64,000 nt of DNA from Nocardioides aromaticivorans (GCF_013408525.1 NZ_JACBZM010000001.1:3844001-3908000); one strand, 5' to 3'. Shown: positions 32,959-41,280, counted from the first letter of the stretch. The notes: a model not told the origin generated them from the sequence alone. Made by a program: numbers and translations.

Positions 32959-34119
32959 TCAGCGGAACCGGGTGTACGCCGCCATCCGCACCATCCGCCC
33001 CGGGGTGCGGCTGTCGTTGCCACCCTGCTGCATCCAGCGCCAGCCGCGCCCGAACCAGAGGTACCCGTCGACGTACACGCGGGCCTGGCGGCGCAGGGTC
33101 GGGTGGTCGGTGCCGAGGCCGAGCTTGGCGGCCTCGGCGTCGAGCGGGCTGCGGCTCGGGCGGTGGCCGATCGTCTGGCAGACCTGCTCGGTCGGGGAGC
33201 CGCAGGTCGGGGTGTTGTCGAACTGGTAGTACTCGTTGCCGGTCGAGCGGAAGCGGTCGCCCCAGCGGGCGTTCCACTGCGCCCAGGTGAAGGGCGTGCC
33301 GTTGTCGGCGGTGTCGATGATCGCGCGCTTCCCGCTGATGCCGACGCGGCCGAGCGCCTGGGAGACCTTCGCCGCGAAGGCGACATTGGCGGCGACGGAG
33401 TCGTAGTGCGTGGCGCCGAGGGCGAAGCCGCGGGCGTACTGCACGCCGCTCGCGCGCAGCAGCCGGACCGCCTCGTCGACGTACAGCCAGTCGGCGGAGC
33501 CGGCGTCGAGGTACAGGGTCTCGTTGCGCAGAGTGGTCGCGAGGTAGCGCGCCGCCCACGCGGCCATCCGCATCCGGGTGCCCGGTGAGGGGTCGGGCAT
33601 GGTCCGGCCGTCGGCGCCGTGGTTGGCGGAGATGGCGAGGTCGGGCTCGAGGACGATGATGGCGCGGGCGTCGCCGATGCCGAGGGCGATCTGGCGGATC
33701 CACGCTTGGTAGCGGGTCATCGACCACGACATCGCCGGTCGCCGGCCGTTGACCACCTCGCCGTCGGGCCAGAGCCCGAAGATCGCCAGCTGGGCGACGC
33801 CGTCGGGGTGGTTGCGGCGAGCGTCGGCGACGTACGACGCCACCGACTGCCGCACGCGGTCCACATTGCAGGAGCCGCAGTTCGCGAACCACCGCACGCG
33901 CGGGGTGAGCGCGATCCGCGCGAGCTGTGCCTTGCGCGCAGGATCGGTCTCGACGCGGTGGTTCAGCAGCTCCGGGTTGGCGCGCGTGGTGATGGCGGAC
34001 CACTGCCAGGGACGGCCGTCCTGCAGCGGGTTGGCGGGGTTGAGTGGGTCGGCCCCCGCCGGCCACGCGGCCAGTGCCAGCGCGACCAGCAGGGTGCCGA
34101 GGACGATGAGGCGGCGCAT
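32959..34119 (-). CDS. Secreted glycoside hydrolase family 6 (cellulase-like)
   Basis: This 386-residue protein has the signal peptide RRLIVLGTLLVALALAAWPAGA. GH6 features include VRWFANCGSCNVDRVR, YQAWIRQIALGIGDARAIIV followed by LEPD (the catalytic acid Asp), ETLYLDAGSADWLYV, YARGFALGATHY and KRAIIDTADNGTPF. GH6 enzymes hydrolyse beta-1,4-glucan with inversion. FANCGSC replaces the more usual PxRDC segment near the active site, so activity on cellulose is not assured, and a cell-envelope or other beta-glucan substrate is possible. No carbohydrate-binding module is present. ATG 34119 has GAGGAGAGG directly upstream. Confidence 0.82.
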   Translation of the reverse strand: MRRLIVLGTLLVALALAAWPAGADPLNPANPLQDGRPWQWSAITTRANPELLNHRVETDPARKAQLARIALTPRVRWFANCGSCNVDRVRQSVASYVADARRNHPDGVAQLAIFGLWPDGEVVNGRRPAMSWSMTRYQAWIRQIALGIGDARAIIVLEPDLAISANHGADGRTMPDPSPGTRMRMAAWAARYLATTLRNETLYLDAGSADWLYVDEAVRLLRASGVQYARGFALGATHYDSVAANVAFAAKVSQALGRVGISGKRAIIDTADNGTPFTWAQWNARWGDRFRSTGNEYYQFDNTPTCGSPTEQVCQTIGHRPSRSPLDAEAAKLGLGTDHPTLRRQARVYVDGYLWFGRGWRWMQQGGNDSRTPGRMVRMAAYTRFR

Positions 34120-34162
34120 CCTCTCCTCGTCGGCGCCGCCGCCGCGATCCTGAGCGAAAGGC

Positions 34163-35377
34163 TCAGGACACGGGACCCTCGCCGAGGGTGACCGTGGCCG
34201 ACCGCGTGCTTCCGCCGGAGGTCGTCCAGGTGATCGTGACGCGGTCGCCCGGGTCGTGGGCGGCGATCGCGGAGCGGAGGGCGTCGGCCGTGCCGATGGT
34301 GTCACCGTCGACGGCGGTGATCGTGTCGCCGACCGCGAGTCCGGCCTCCTCGGCCGCGGTGTCGTCGATGACCTGGGCGATGAGGGCGGAGGACGCCGAC
34401 GGGTCGAGGCCGACGCCGAGGTAGCCGCTGTAGCCGAGCTCGATGTCGCCGCTCTCGTCGCCGGCCTCGATCCGGTCGACGACGGACTCCACGGTGGCGA
34501 TCGGGATCGCGTAGCCGGTCACATTGCGGCTGCCGCTGGAGGCGGCGACGTTCATGCCCACCACGTCGCCCTGGTCGTCGAGGACGGCGCCCCCGGAGTC
34601 GCCGGGCACCACGTAGGCGTCCATCCGGATCAGGTCGGTCAGCTTCGTGGAGGAGCCGTCGGTCTCCTGGACGGTGATGTCCTGGCCCAGCGCGGAGACC
34701 GTGCCCGGCGCGGCCGTCAGCGAGCCACCGTCGCCGCCGGCGTCGCCGACCGCGGTGATCTGGTCGCCGACCTGCGCGGCGTCGTCGGACAGGTCGACCG
34801 GGGTGAGCCCGCTGGCGCCCTCCAGCTGCAGGACCGCGACGTCGGTGACCGCGTCGCCGCCGAGGTACGTCGCGCGGTAGGTCTGGCCCGTCGACACGAC
34901 GGTGACCTCGATCCTCGTCGCGCCGTCGACCACGTGGTGGTTGGTGACGATGGTGCCGTCGGCGTCGAGGACCAGCCCGGTGCCCGCCCCGGTGCCGTTG
35001 GTGAGCGTCGAGGTGATCTGCACGATGCCCGTCGACTGCTCCGCGCTCGCGTCGGACGCGGTCTCGCTGCCGGCGTCCTGCCCGCCGCCGTACGGCGTCA
35101 GCTCGGGCAGCGTTCCCGTGTCCGGCCGGCTGCCCGTCCCGTCCTGGGCGGTCGTCGACGGGACCAGGCTGGTGCCGGCGCTCGCGGCGCCGTCGCGGTC
35201 GAGGACCTGCAGCGCGACGGCGGTCGTCGCGGCCCCGGTGCCGACCAGCAGCACGCCGCCCGCGACACCGGCGGCGACCAGGCCGCGGCCGCTCCGCCGA
35301 CGGGCGTGGCCGGCCGGCCCGAACGGGGGCGGCGGCGGGGGCGGCAGGTACGGCGGCGGGGGAGTCGGGCTGGTCAT
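34163..35377 (-). CDS. HtrA/DegP-like S1C serine protease with PDZ domain
   Basis: This 404-residue protein begins with a Pro-rich cytoplasmic N-terminus (PPPPYLPPPPPPPFGP). One TM follows at about 35-58 (GLVAAGVAGGVLLVGTGAAT), then an extracytoplasmic trypsin-like domain. The triad is His in TNHHVVDG, Asp in DVAVLQL and Ser in VPGDSGGAV. A single PDZ domain occupies about 305-400 (YLGVGLDP; AAEEAGLAVGDTITAVDGD). Such proteins degrade or process misfolded and envelope proteins. Its start lies 103 bases from the divergent hydrolase-regulator fusion. ATG 35377 was preferred to an upstream start with no family-like sequence. Confidence 0.9.
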   Translation of the reverse strand: MTSPTPPPPYLPPPPPPPFGPAGHARRRSGRGLVAAGVAGGVLLVGTGAATTAVALQVLDRDGAASAGTSLVPSTTAQDGTGSRPDTGTLPELTPYGGGQDAGSETASDASAEQSTGIVQITSTLTNGTGAGTGLVLDADGTIVTNHHVVDGATRIEVTVVSTGQTYRATYLGGDAVTDVAVLQLEGASGLTPVDLSDDAAQVGDQITAVGDAGGDGGSLTAAPGTVSALGQDITVQETDGSSTKLTDLIRMDAYVVPGDSGGAVLDDQGDVVGMNVAASSGSRNVTGYAIPIATVESVVDRIEAGDESGDIELGYSGYLGVGLDPSASSALIAQVIDDTAAEEAGLAVGDTITAVDGDTIGTADALRSAIAAHDPGDRVTITWTTSGGSTRSATVTLGEGPVS

Positions 35378-35480
35378 GTCATCGAGCGTGCGTCGCGAAT
35401 CTGTGGGTTCGATGTGGGGAGGCCAAGGAGTCGCCACGAAGCCCGGCCGCCGGGGCTGGGAGCGGCGTACATTGACGCCC

Positions 35481-36530
35481 GTGGTCGCCGCTCAGGTCCC
35501 GAACCAGCAGGTGCGCTTCTGCCGCGCCGACGACGGGGTGCGGATCGCGTGGGCCCGGCACGGCTCCGGTCCGCCGCTGCTCATCGTGTCCTGCTGGCTC
35601 AGCCACCTGCAGCACGACTGGCAGAGCCCGGTGTGGCGGCACTTCCTCGACGACCTCGGCGACCTCGCCACGGTGGTCCGGTACGACGAGCGCGGCTTCG
35701 GGCTCTCCGAGTGGGAGGTCACCGACTTCTCCCTCGCGCGCCGGCTCGCCGACCTGGAGGCGCTGGTCGAGGCGGCCGGGCTCGACCGGTTCGCGGTGAT
35801 GGGCATGTCCGGCGGCGCGCCCGTCGCGCTGGCCTACGCGCACGCCCACCCGGACCGGGTGTCGCGGCTGGTGCTCTACGGCGGCATGGCCGGGGGTGGG
35901 CTGCAGCAGGCCGACGAGGCGGCCGAGGAGGCCTTCCTCGCGATGATCCGCGCGGGCTGGGCGCGGCCGGACCCGCTCTTCCGCCGGGTCTTCACCAACT
36001 CGTTCATCCCCGACGCGACCGAGCAGCAGATGGAGTGGATGGACGAGCTGCAGCGCACCTCGACGAACACCGAGAACGCCGTCTGCAGCCGGGTGGCCCG
36101 GCACGCGACCGACGTCCGGGCGCTGCTGCCGGAGATCACCACGCCGACCCTGGTCCTGCACGCGGAGGGCGACCGCGTGGCGCCCGGCTGGGGTCCCCGG
36201 CTGGCCGCCGACATCCCGGACGCCCGCCTGGTGATGCTGGAGTCCCGCAACCACGTGCTGCTGGCGGACGAGCCCGCCTGGCCGGCGTTCCTGCGTGAGG
36301 TCGCGGCGTTCGTGGGTGAGGACCGGGCCGTCGTACCGGTGTCGCACCTGACGGACCGCGAGCGCGAGATCCTCCTGCTCGCCGCCGAGGGCCTCGACAA
36401 CACCGCCATCGCCGACCGCCTGACCCTCAGCGTCCGCACCGTCGAGCGGCACTTCCAGAACGTCTACCTCAAGCTCGGGCTCTCCGGCCGCACGGCCCGT
36501 GCCGCTGCGGTCGCGCGCGTCCTCACCTGA
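35481..36530 (+). CDS. Alpha/beta hydrolase fused to a LuxR-type HTH domain
   Basis: The protein has 349 residues. Positions 1-280 form an alpha/beta hydrolase: oxyanion region HGSGPPLLIVSCWLSHL, nucleophile Ser in GMSGGAPVAL, Asp in HAEGDRVAP and His in ESRNHVLL. Positions 285-349 form a LuxR HTH: HLTDREREILLLAAEGL, NTAIADRLTLSVRTVERHF, then KLGLSGRTARAAAV. The fusion suggests a regulator whose hydrolase domain senses or cleaves a small ester or lactone. Similar adenylate-cyclase-like and CadC-like fusions exist, but the ligand here is unknown. GTG 35481 follows a TACATT -10-like box by seven bases, consistent with a leaderless transcript; TTG 35472 is the alternative. Confidence 0.87.
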   Translation: MVAAQVPNQQVRFCRADDGVRIAWARHGSGPPLLIVSCWLSHLQHDWQSPVWRHFLDDLGDLATVVRYDERGFGLSEWEVTDFSLARRLADLEALVEAAGLDRFAVMGMSGGAPVALAYAHAHPDRVSRLVLYGGMAGGGLQQADEAAEEAFLAMIRAGWARPDPLFRRVFTNSFIPDATEQQMEWMDELQRTSTNTENAVCSRVARHATDVRALLPEITTPTLVLHAEGDRVAPGWGPRLAADIPDARLVMLESRNHVLLADEPAWPAFLREVAAFVGEDRAVVPVSHLTDREREILLLAAEGLDNTAIADRLTLSVRTVERHFQNVYLKLGLSGRTARAAAVARVLT

Positions 36531-36567
36531 CCCTCCCGTCGGTCGAGGAGGTTGCGCAGCACACCCC

Positions 36568-36707
36568 GGTGGTCGAGGAGGTTGCGCTAGCAACCGTCTC
36601 GAGACCTGGTGAGCCGGTCCGCGGTCCGGCTCAATGGGATGAGTTGGTAGCACGGGTTGCGGGGGTCTCGAGACGGTCGCTGCGCGACCTCCTCGACCAC
36701 CGGGTGA
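36568..36707. repeat. Left 140-bp inverted-pair repeat unit
   Basis: A forward core (GGTGGTCGAGGAGGTTGCGC...CTCGAGACC), a 70-base middle (GAGCCGGTCCGCGGTCCGGC...) and a reverse core ending ACCTCCTCGACCACC make this unit. A partial extra forward copy precedes it (36538-36567) and a partial reverse copy follows (36708-36728). The forward hairpin here has an inserted T (GCGCTAGCAACC). Positions 36531-36806 contain nothing else. Confidence 0.85.
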
Positions 36708-36806
36708 CGGTCCTCCTCGACCACCGGTGCGCTTCGTCAGGCTCGTTTCCACAGGCTGACCGGGTCCCCGTTGCGGACTGCTGCGGCGCGGACGAGGGTC
36801 CGCGTC

Positions 36807-37166
36807 ATGCCGTACACCTACATCCTTCGTTGCGCCGACGGAACCTTCTACGTCGGCAGCACCGTCGACCTCCAGCGCCGGATCGACGAGCACAACCTGG
36901 GCCTCGGATCCGCGTACACCCGCAGGCCCCGCCGTCGCCCGGTCGTGCTCGTGTGGTCGCACTGGTTCGACCGGATCGACCTCGCCTTCCTCTTCGAGAA
37001 GCAGATCCAGGGCTGGGGACGCGCGAAGCGGATCGCACTGATCGAGGGTCGGATCGACGCGCTGGTGGAGCTCGGCAGTCGCGGCTACTCGGGTAGGGCG
37101 GCGCGCCAGGATGCGCAGACGAGCGGCGCTCCGGACCGTTGGGAGCCTCCTGCGGACGTCCCGTGA
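36807..37166 (+). CDS. GIY-YIG nuclease family protein
   Basis: This 119-residue protein opens MPYTYILRCADGTFYVGST, where TYIL and FYVGST are the GIY and YIG motifs. RRIDEHN carries the catalytic Arg/His region, and FLFEKQIQGWGRAKRIALIE supplies the conserved Glu. This is the small single-domain type (UPF0213/YhbQ-like) that nicks DNA with a Mg2+ ion. The gene is enclosed by two 140-bp direct repeats and no other gene is inside. ATG 36807 is chosen because the GIY domain begins there. The link between nuclease and repeats is inference from position. Confidence 0.9.
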   Translation: MPYTYILRCADGTFYVGSTVDLQRRIDEHNLGLGSAYTRRPRRRPVVLVWSHWFDRIDLAFLFEKQIQGWGRAKRIALIEGRIDALVELGSRGYSGRAARQDAQTSGAPDRWEPPADVP

Positions 37167-37167
37167 C

Positions 37168-37306
37168 GGTGGTCGAGGAGGTTGCGCAGCAACCGTCTCG
37201 AGACCTGGTGAGCCGGTCTGCGGTCCGGCTCGGTGGGATGAGTTGGCAGCACGGGTTGCGGGGGTCTCGTGACGGTCGCTGCGCGACCTCCTCGACCACC
37301 GGGTGA
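37168..37306. repeat. Right 139-bp inverted-pair repeat unit
   Basis: This unit is almost identical to the one at 36568-36707. The forward hairpin is GGTTGC-GCA-GCAACC (37180-37194) and the reverse one GGTCGC-TGC-GCGACC (37274-37288). A further reverse copy follows to about 37337. The two hairpins in one unit already show a T-A to C-G arm exchange. Confidence 0.85.
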
Positions 37307-37465
37307 GCGTCGCTGCGCGACCTCCTCGACCACCGGTGACGCGTACGCGTCGGCCGCCACGCACCCGCCGCGGGTTGCGCGTCGGCGCGGATCCGGTGGA
37401 CCCCCTCCCGGGCGGAGGCTTCGGGCATCGGCGGAGACACCGCCCAGGACCCGAAGGAGATCGTC

Positions 37466-37831
37466 ATGTCGAACAAGGCCGTCGTCAGCCTCGCCACCGG
37501 ACTCGAGGACCCCGAGAAGGTCACCGTCGCGTTCCTCGTCGCGCTGGGTGCTGCCGAGCACGGGCGCCCGACGCTGATGTTCCTGACCAAGGAGGCCGTG
37601 CGCCTCGCGGTGCCCGGGACGGCCGTCGGCCGGGCCTGCGAGGGATGCCCGTCGCTGCCGGAGCTGCTGGCCCGCTACGAGGCGGCCGGCGGCAGGTACC
37701 TCGTCTGTCCGCTCTGCTTCAACGCCAAGGCCCTCGACCCCGAGAACCTCATCGCCGGCGCCGAGATCGGCGGCACCGTGCCGATGTGGCAGTGGATCGG
37801 CGACGAGGGCGCGACCAGCTTCAGCTACTGA
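37466..37831 (+). CDS. DsrE-family protein
   Basis: This 121-residue protein begins NKAVVSLATGLEDPEKVTVA and shows the DsrE/F fold: a strand-helix opening, FLVALGAAEHGRPTLMFLTKE, then AGGRYLVCPLCFNAKAL near the C-terminus. Cys residues in RACEGCPS and VCPLC could carry sulfur, as in DsrE/TusD sulfurtransferases, or bind metal. The CPLC pair is typical of the actinobacterial subgroup. The gene stands alone and overlaps the convergent dehydrogenase stop by 11 bases. Partners are not evident, so the role is only inferred as sulfur relay or redox. Confidence 0.82.
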   Translation: MSNKAVVSLATGLEDPEKVTVAFLVALGAAEHGRPTLMFLTKEAVRLAVPGTAVGRACEGCPSLPELLARYEAAGGRYLVCPLCFNAKALDPENLIAGAEIGGTVPMWQWIGDEGATSFSY

Positions 37832-38783
37832 GCGCGGCCATCTCCGGGACCGGGGTCTGCAGGCGACCGGACTCCCACCAGAGCGCGAGGTTGGCGAGCG
37901 TGAGGTCCGCCATCGCGGTCCGCGTCCGCACGGTCGCCGAGCCGACGTGGGGGAGGAGCACCACGTTCCCGAGTGCTCGCAGCGCCTCCGGGACGTGGGG
38001 CTCCTCGGCGTACACATCGAGGCCGGCGGCGCCGAGCCGTCCCTCCTGCAGCGCGGCGACGAGGGCGGGCTCGTCGACGACGGATCCCCGCGCCACGTTG
38101 ACCAGCACGCCGTCCGGACCCAGGGCGTCGAGCACGTCCCGGTCGACGAGGGCGGCCGTCGCGGACCCGCCCGGTACGACGACGACCAGGTTGTCGACCG
38201 CCGCCGCCAGCTCGGTGGGGGAGCCGGCGTAGGCGTAGGGGACGCCGGGGACAAGGCGGCGGTTGTGGTAGCTGATCTCGCAGCCGAGCGCCTCGAGGAC
38301 GCCGGCGATCCGGCGCCCGATCCGGCCCAGGCCGAGGATGCCGACGCGACTGCCGCTGACCTGCCCGGTGAGCGGGAACTGACCGTCGGCCCACCGGCCC
38401 TCACGGACGAACGCGTCGGCCTCGACCAGGCGGCGGCGGGTCGCGATCAGCAGGCCCAGCGTGGTCTCGGCGACCGCGTCGTCGAGGACGTCGGGGGTGT
38501 GGCTGACCAGGATGCCGCGCTCGAGGCAGGCGTCGACGTCGACGTTCTCGTAGCCGACACCCTGGTTGACGACCACCTGCAGTCGCGGCACCGCGCCGAT
38601 CAGCTCGGCGTCGACCCGGCCGCTGTTGGTGCACGCGATCGCGACCACGTCACCGGCGTGCTCCGCGAGGAACGCGGCCCGCCCCTCGGAGGGCAGGTCG
38701 AGGACGTCGTACGACGCCGCGAGGGACTCGTGCAGCAGCTTGCTCAGCGGGGGGACCCGCAGGACGGCGCCGGATCGTGTCAC
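37821..38783 (-). CDS. D-isomer-specific 2-hydroxyacid dehydrogenase
   Basis: The protein has 320 residues. The split substrate domain comes first, then the NAD(P)-binding domain with VGILGLGRIGRRIAGVLEAL. Catalytic positions are Arg in NVARGSVVDEPAL, Glu in DVYAEEPHVPEAL and His in VLLPHVGSATVRTR. The sequence fits the glyoxylate/hydroxypyruvate reductase subgroup, which reduces 2-oxo acids to D-2-hydroxyacids. The length is normal for the family. Its start is preceded by the triple tandem repeat at 38812-38921. The preferred cofactor cannot be told with confidence. Confidence 0.88.
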   Translation of the reverse strand: MTRSGAVLRVPPLSKLLHESLAASYDVLDLPSEGRAAFLAEHAGDVVAIACTNSGRVDAELIGAVPRLQVVVNQGVGYENVDVDACLERGILVSHTPDVLDDAVAETTLGLLIATRRRLVEADAFVREGRWADGQFPLTGQVSGSRVGILGLGRIGRRIAGVLEALGCEISYHNRRLVPGVPYAYAGSPTELAAAVDNLVVVVPGGSATAALVDRDVLDALGPDGVLVNVARGSVVDEPALVAALQEGRLGAAGLDVYAEEPHVPEALRALGNVVLLPHVGSATVRTRTAMADLTLANLALWWESGRLQTPVPEMAALSS

Positions 38784-38811
38784 CGGACCAACCTACGAGG
38801 TCGGGTGCGGG

Positions 38812-38921
38812 GGTCTCGAGACGGTCGCTGCGCGACCTCCTCGACCACCGGGGTGGAGGTCGCTGCGCGACCTCCTCGACCACCGGGGTGGAGGTCGCTG
38901 CGCGACCTCCTCGACCACCGG
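38812..38921. repeat. Three tandem 35-bp reverse copies of the interspersed repeat
   Basis: Copies start at 38823, 38858 and 38893, each GGTCGCTGCGCGACCTCCTC followed by GACCACCGGGGTGGA. The array begins with GGTCTCGAGAC, the outer arm of the family. It fills the gap between the start of the 2-hydroxyacid dehydrogenase and the stop of fprA, both on the minus strand. Confidence 0.9.
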
Positions 38922-38929
38922 GGTGGTGC

Positions 38930-40264
38930 TCAGGCGCGACCGGCCCGCAACATCTCCTCGCGGGTGGCGACCTTGACCCGGGCGCGGCCCTCGGCCTCGC
39001 CCAGGGCGACCTCGTGCGCGTCGAGGAGCTCCCACGAGGTGTGGGTGGCGACGTCGACGTCGCGCTCGGCGAAGTAGGCGTCGACGTCCTCGGGGCGGCG
39101 GGCCGTGGCGGTCTCCACCGTCGTCTCGAGCAGGTGGGCGACGGTCTCGGCGGCGTCGCTCTTGGTGTGGCCGATCAGGCCGACGGGACCGCGCTTGATC
39201 CAGCCGGTGACGAAGGTGCCCGGGATCGGGTTGCCGTCGAGGTCCAGGACCCGTCCTCCGTCGTTCGGGATCACGGCGGCGCGGTCGTCGAAGGGCAGGC
39301 CCGGCAGCGCGGTGCTGCGGTAGCCGATCGCGCGGTAGACCTGCTGGACGTCCCAGTCGGTCACCTCGCCGGTGCCCTCGACGGTGCCGTCCTCGTTCGG
39401 CGAGTGGGTGCGCTCGGTGCGCAGCGTGGTCACCCGGCCGTCGGCGTCGGTGACGATCTCGACCGGCGCCTCGGCGAAGTGCAGGTGGATCCGGTGCGGC
39501 TTGCCGACCGGGTCCGCGCCGACCCAGCTGGTGAGGGTGTTGAGCACCATCTTCTGCGACTTGTGCTGGGCGATGTGCTCCATGCCGTGGGCGTCGACGT
39601 CGAAGCCCTCGGGGTGGACGATCACCTCGACGTTGGGCGAGTGGTTGAGCTCGCGCAGCTCGAGCGGCGAGAACTTCGCGTACGCCGGGCCGCGGCGCGC
39701 GAAGACGTGCACGTCGGTGATGGTCTTGGCCTTCAGGCCGGCGTGGACGTGGGCGGGGATGTCGGTCACGAGCATCTCGTCGCCGGTCTTCGCGAGCACG
39801 CGGGCCACGTCGAGGGCGACATTGCCGACGCCCAGCACGGCGACGCTCGTCGCCTCGAGCGGCCAGGTCTGCGGGACGTCGGGGTGGGCGTCGTACCAGC
39901 TCACGAAGTCGGCGGCGCCGAGGCTGTGCTCCTCGCCGGGGATGCCGAGGTCGCGGTCGGCCATGGCCCCGGTGGCGATGACGACGGCGTCGTAGAACTC
40001 GCGCAGGTCCTCGAGCTTCACGTCCACGCCGTACTCGACGTTGCCGAGGAAGCGGACCTCCGGCTTGGCCAGCACCCGCTGGAGCGCCTTGATGATCTCC
40101 TTGATGCGCGGGTGGTCGGGCGCGACGCCGTACCGGACCAGTCCGAAGGGCGCGGGCAGCCGCTCGATGATGTCGACCGAGACGGGGGTCTCCGACCTGG
40201 TCAGGATGTCGGCGGCGTAGATGCCGGCCGGTCCGCCGCCCACGATGGCCACACGAAGAGTCAT
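38930..40264 (-). CDS. fprA: Ferredoxin-NADP+ reductase, adrenodoxin-reductase type
   Basis: This 444-residue protein has FAD binding in VAIVGGGPAGIYAADIL, then ERLPAPFGLVRYGVAPDHP, the signature of FprA/adrenodoxin reductase. NADP binding is in VAVLGVGNVALDVAR. The typical ending segment is TGWIKRGPVGLIGHTKSDA. The enzyme moves electrons between NADPH and ferredoxin, for instance to P450s. A short C-terminal tail (WELLDAHEVALGEAEGR) is normal. ATG 40264 gives MTLRVAIVGGG. The gene is divergent from a LysR regulator with a 76-base spacer, so it may be that regulator's target. Confidence 0.93.
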   Translation of the reverse strand: MTLRVAIVGGGPAGIYAADILTRSETPVSVDIIERLPAPFGLVRYGVAPDHPRIKEIIKALQRVLAKPEVRFLGNVEYGVDVKLEDLREFYDAVVIATGAMADRDLGIPGEEHSLGAADFVSWYDAHPDVPQTWPLEATSVAVLGVGNVALDVARVLAKTGDEMLVTDIPAHVHAGLKAKTITDVHVFARRGPAYAKFSPLELRELNHSPNVEVIVHPEGFDVDAHGMEHIAQHKSQKMVLNTLTSWVGADPVGKPHRIHLHFAEAPVEIVTDADGRVTTLRTERTHSPNEDGTVEGTGEVTDWDVQQVYRAIGYRSTALPGLPFDDRAAVIPNDGGRVLDLDGNPIPGTFVTGWIKRGPVGLIGHTKSDAAETVAHLLETTVETATARRPEDVDAYFAERDVDVATHTSWELLDAHEVALGEAEGRARVKVATREEMLRAGRA

Positions 40265-40317
40265 GCTGATGAGTCTGCTGATCCGCGACCGCTCACAGAA
40301 CGAGGTTGTGGTTGGGT

Positions 40318-40340
40318 GGTCACAAGGTAGGCTTGTGACC
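40318..40340. promoter_or_regulatory. Perfect 9-bp inverted repeat overlapping the LysR start region
   Basis: GGTCACAAG-GTAGG-CTTGTGACC ends directly at the ATG of the LysR gene. A regulator bound here would block its own transcription or translation and could act on fprA in the other direction. TAGGCT inside it could serve as a -10 box of a leaderless transcript. LysR proteins normally bind T-N11-A sites with inverted symmetry, which fits (TCACAAGGTAGGCTTGTGA). Confidence 0.6.
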
Positions 40341-41258
40341 ATGTTGGGGCCGCACGTCCCGGATCTCCGGGCGCTGGAGCTGCTCGTCGTCGTCTCCCGC
40401 ACGGGGTCGCTGGGGGCCGCCGCGGCCGAGCTCGGCATCACCCAGCAGGCCGCCTCCTCGCGGGTCCGCACCATGGAGTCACTGGTCGGCGAGCCCCTCG
40501 TCACACGCAGCAAGCGCGGCTCCGAGCTCACCCCCACGGGGGAGCTGGTCGTGCAGTGGGCCGACCGCGTGCTCGACGCCGCGCAGGAGCTGGACGCCGG
40601 CATCGGCGCCCTGCGCGCCGACCGCCGCGGCCACCTCGACATCGCCGCAAGCCTCACCATCGCCGAGCACCTGCTGCCCGGTTGGCTGGTCGGCCTGCGC
40701 GCCCAGCAGGTGCAGCGCGGCCAGCAGCCGACCGACATCACGATGACCGCCACCAACACCCAGCGGGTGGTCGAGCTGGTCACGGCCGACGAGGTGACCC
40801 TCGGCTTCGTCGAGGGTCCCGACGCCCCGCGGGGCCTGCGGCACCGCCTCGTCGGCACCGACGAGCTCGTCGTGGTCGTCGGGCCCGCGCACCCGTGGGC
40901 GCTGCGGTCCCGCCGCCGGGTCACGGCGGCGACGCTCGCGGCCACGCCCCTCGTCGTACGCGAGGTCGGGTCGGGCACCCGCACCGTCCTCGAGCGCGCC
41001 CTCGCGGACCTGCCGATGGCGGCGCCCGTCCTCGAGCTCTCGAGTACGGCGTCCGTGCGGGCCGCCGTCGCCGCCGGCGCCGGTCCCGCGGCGGTCGGCG
41101 CGCATGCCGTCCGCGACGACCTGGCCACCGGGCGTCTGGTCCGGGTGACGGTGACCGGCCTCGACCTCACCCGCCGCCTGCACGCGGTCTGGAAGGGCGG
41201 TCCGCACCCGCCCGAGGGCCCGGCCCGCGAGCTGGTCGCCTGGGCGTCGCGCCGCTGA
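40341..41258 (+). CDS. LysR-family transcriptional regulator
   Basis: This 305-residue protein has an N-terminal winged HTH at about 8-68 (DLRALELLVVVSRTGSLGAA, AAELGITQQAASSRVRTME, then LVTRSKRGSELTPTGE). The effector domain spans about 95-300 (LDIAASLTIAEHLLPGWL; DELVVVVGPAHPWA; VVREVGSGTRTVLERAL). The ending AVWKGGPHPPEGPARELVAW belongs to this subgroup, related to CysB/YeiE-like regulators of substrate uptake. It is divergent from fprA, and a 23-base inverted repeat touches its start codon. The inducer is not known. Confidence 0.9.
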   Translation: MLGPHVPDLRALELLVVVSRTGSLGAAAAELGITQQAASSRVRTMESLVGEPLVTRSKRGSELTPTGELVVQWADRVLDAAQELDAGIGALRADRRGHLDIAASLTIAEHLLPGWLVGLRAQQVQRGQQPTDITMTATNTQRVVELVTADEVTLGFVEGPDAPRGLRHRLVGTDELVVVVGPAHPWALRSRRRVTAATLAATPLVVREVGSGTRTVLERALADLPMAAPVLELSSTASVRAAVAAGAGPAAVGAHAVRDDLATGRLVRVTVTGLDLTRRLHAVWKGGPHPPEGPARELVAWASRR

Positions 41259-41280
41259 CACCCGAGAGGTGCGCCCGGGC

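Larger units (their letters stand above)
36568..37306. mobile_element. Candidate GIY-YIG cassette flanked by 140-bp direct repeats
   Basis: The two long units at 36568-36707 and 37168-37306 are the same sequence in the same orientation, with about six substitutions and one single-base indel. They enclose a single gene, the GIY-YIG nuclease at 36807-37166, whose stop lies two bases before the right unit. Each unit has inverted ends (GGTGGTCGAGGAGGT... and ...ACCTCCTCGACCACC), so each looks like a MITE or paired REP. The whole resembles a composite element. No transposase is encoded, and target duplications are not evident beyond GTGACGG next to both units. Confidence 0.45.

Noticed and set aside
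36568..37306. Insertion sequence with a DDE or tyrosine transposase
   Set aside because: The only gene inside encodes a GIY-YIG nuclease. No transposase or RAYT-like gene was found anywhere in the window.
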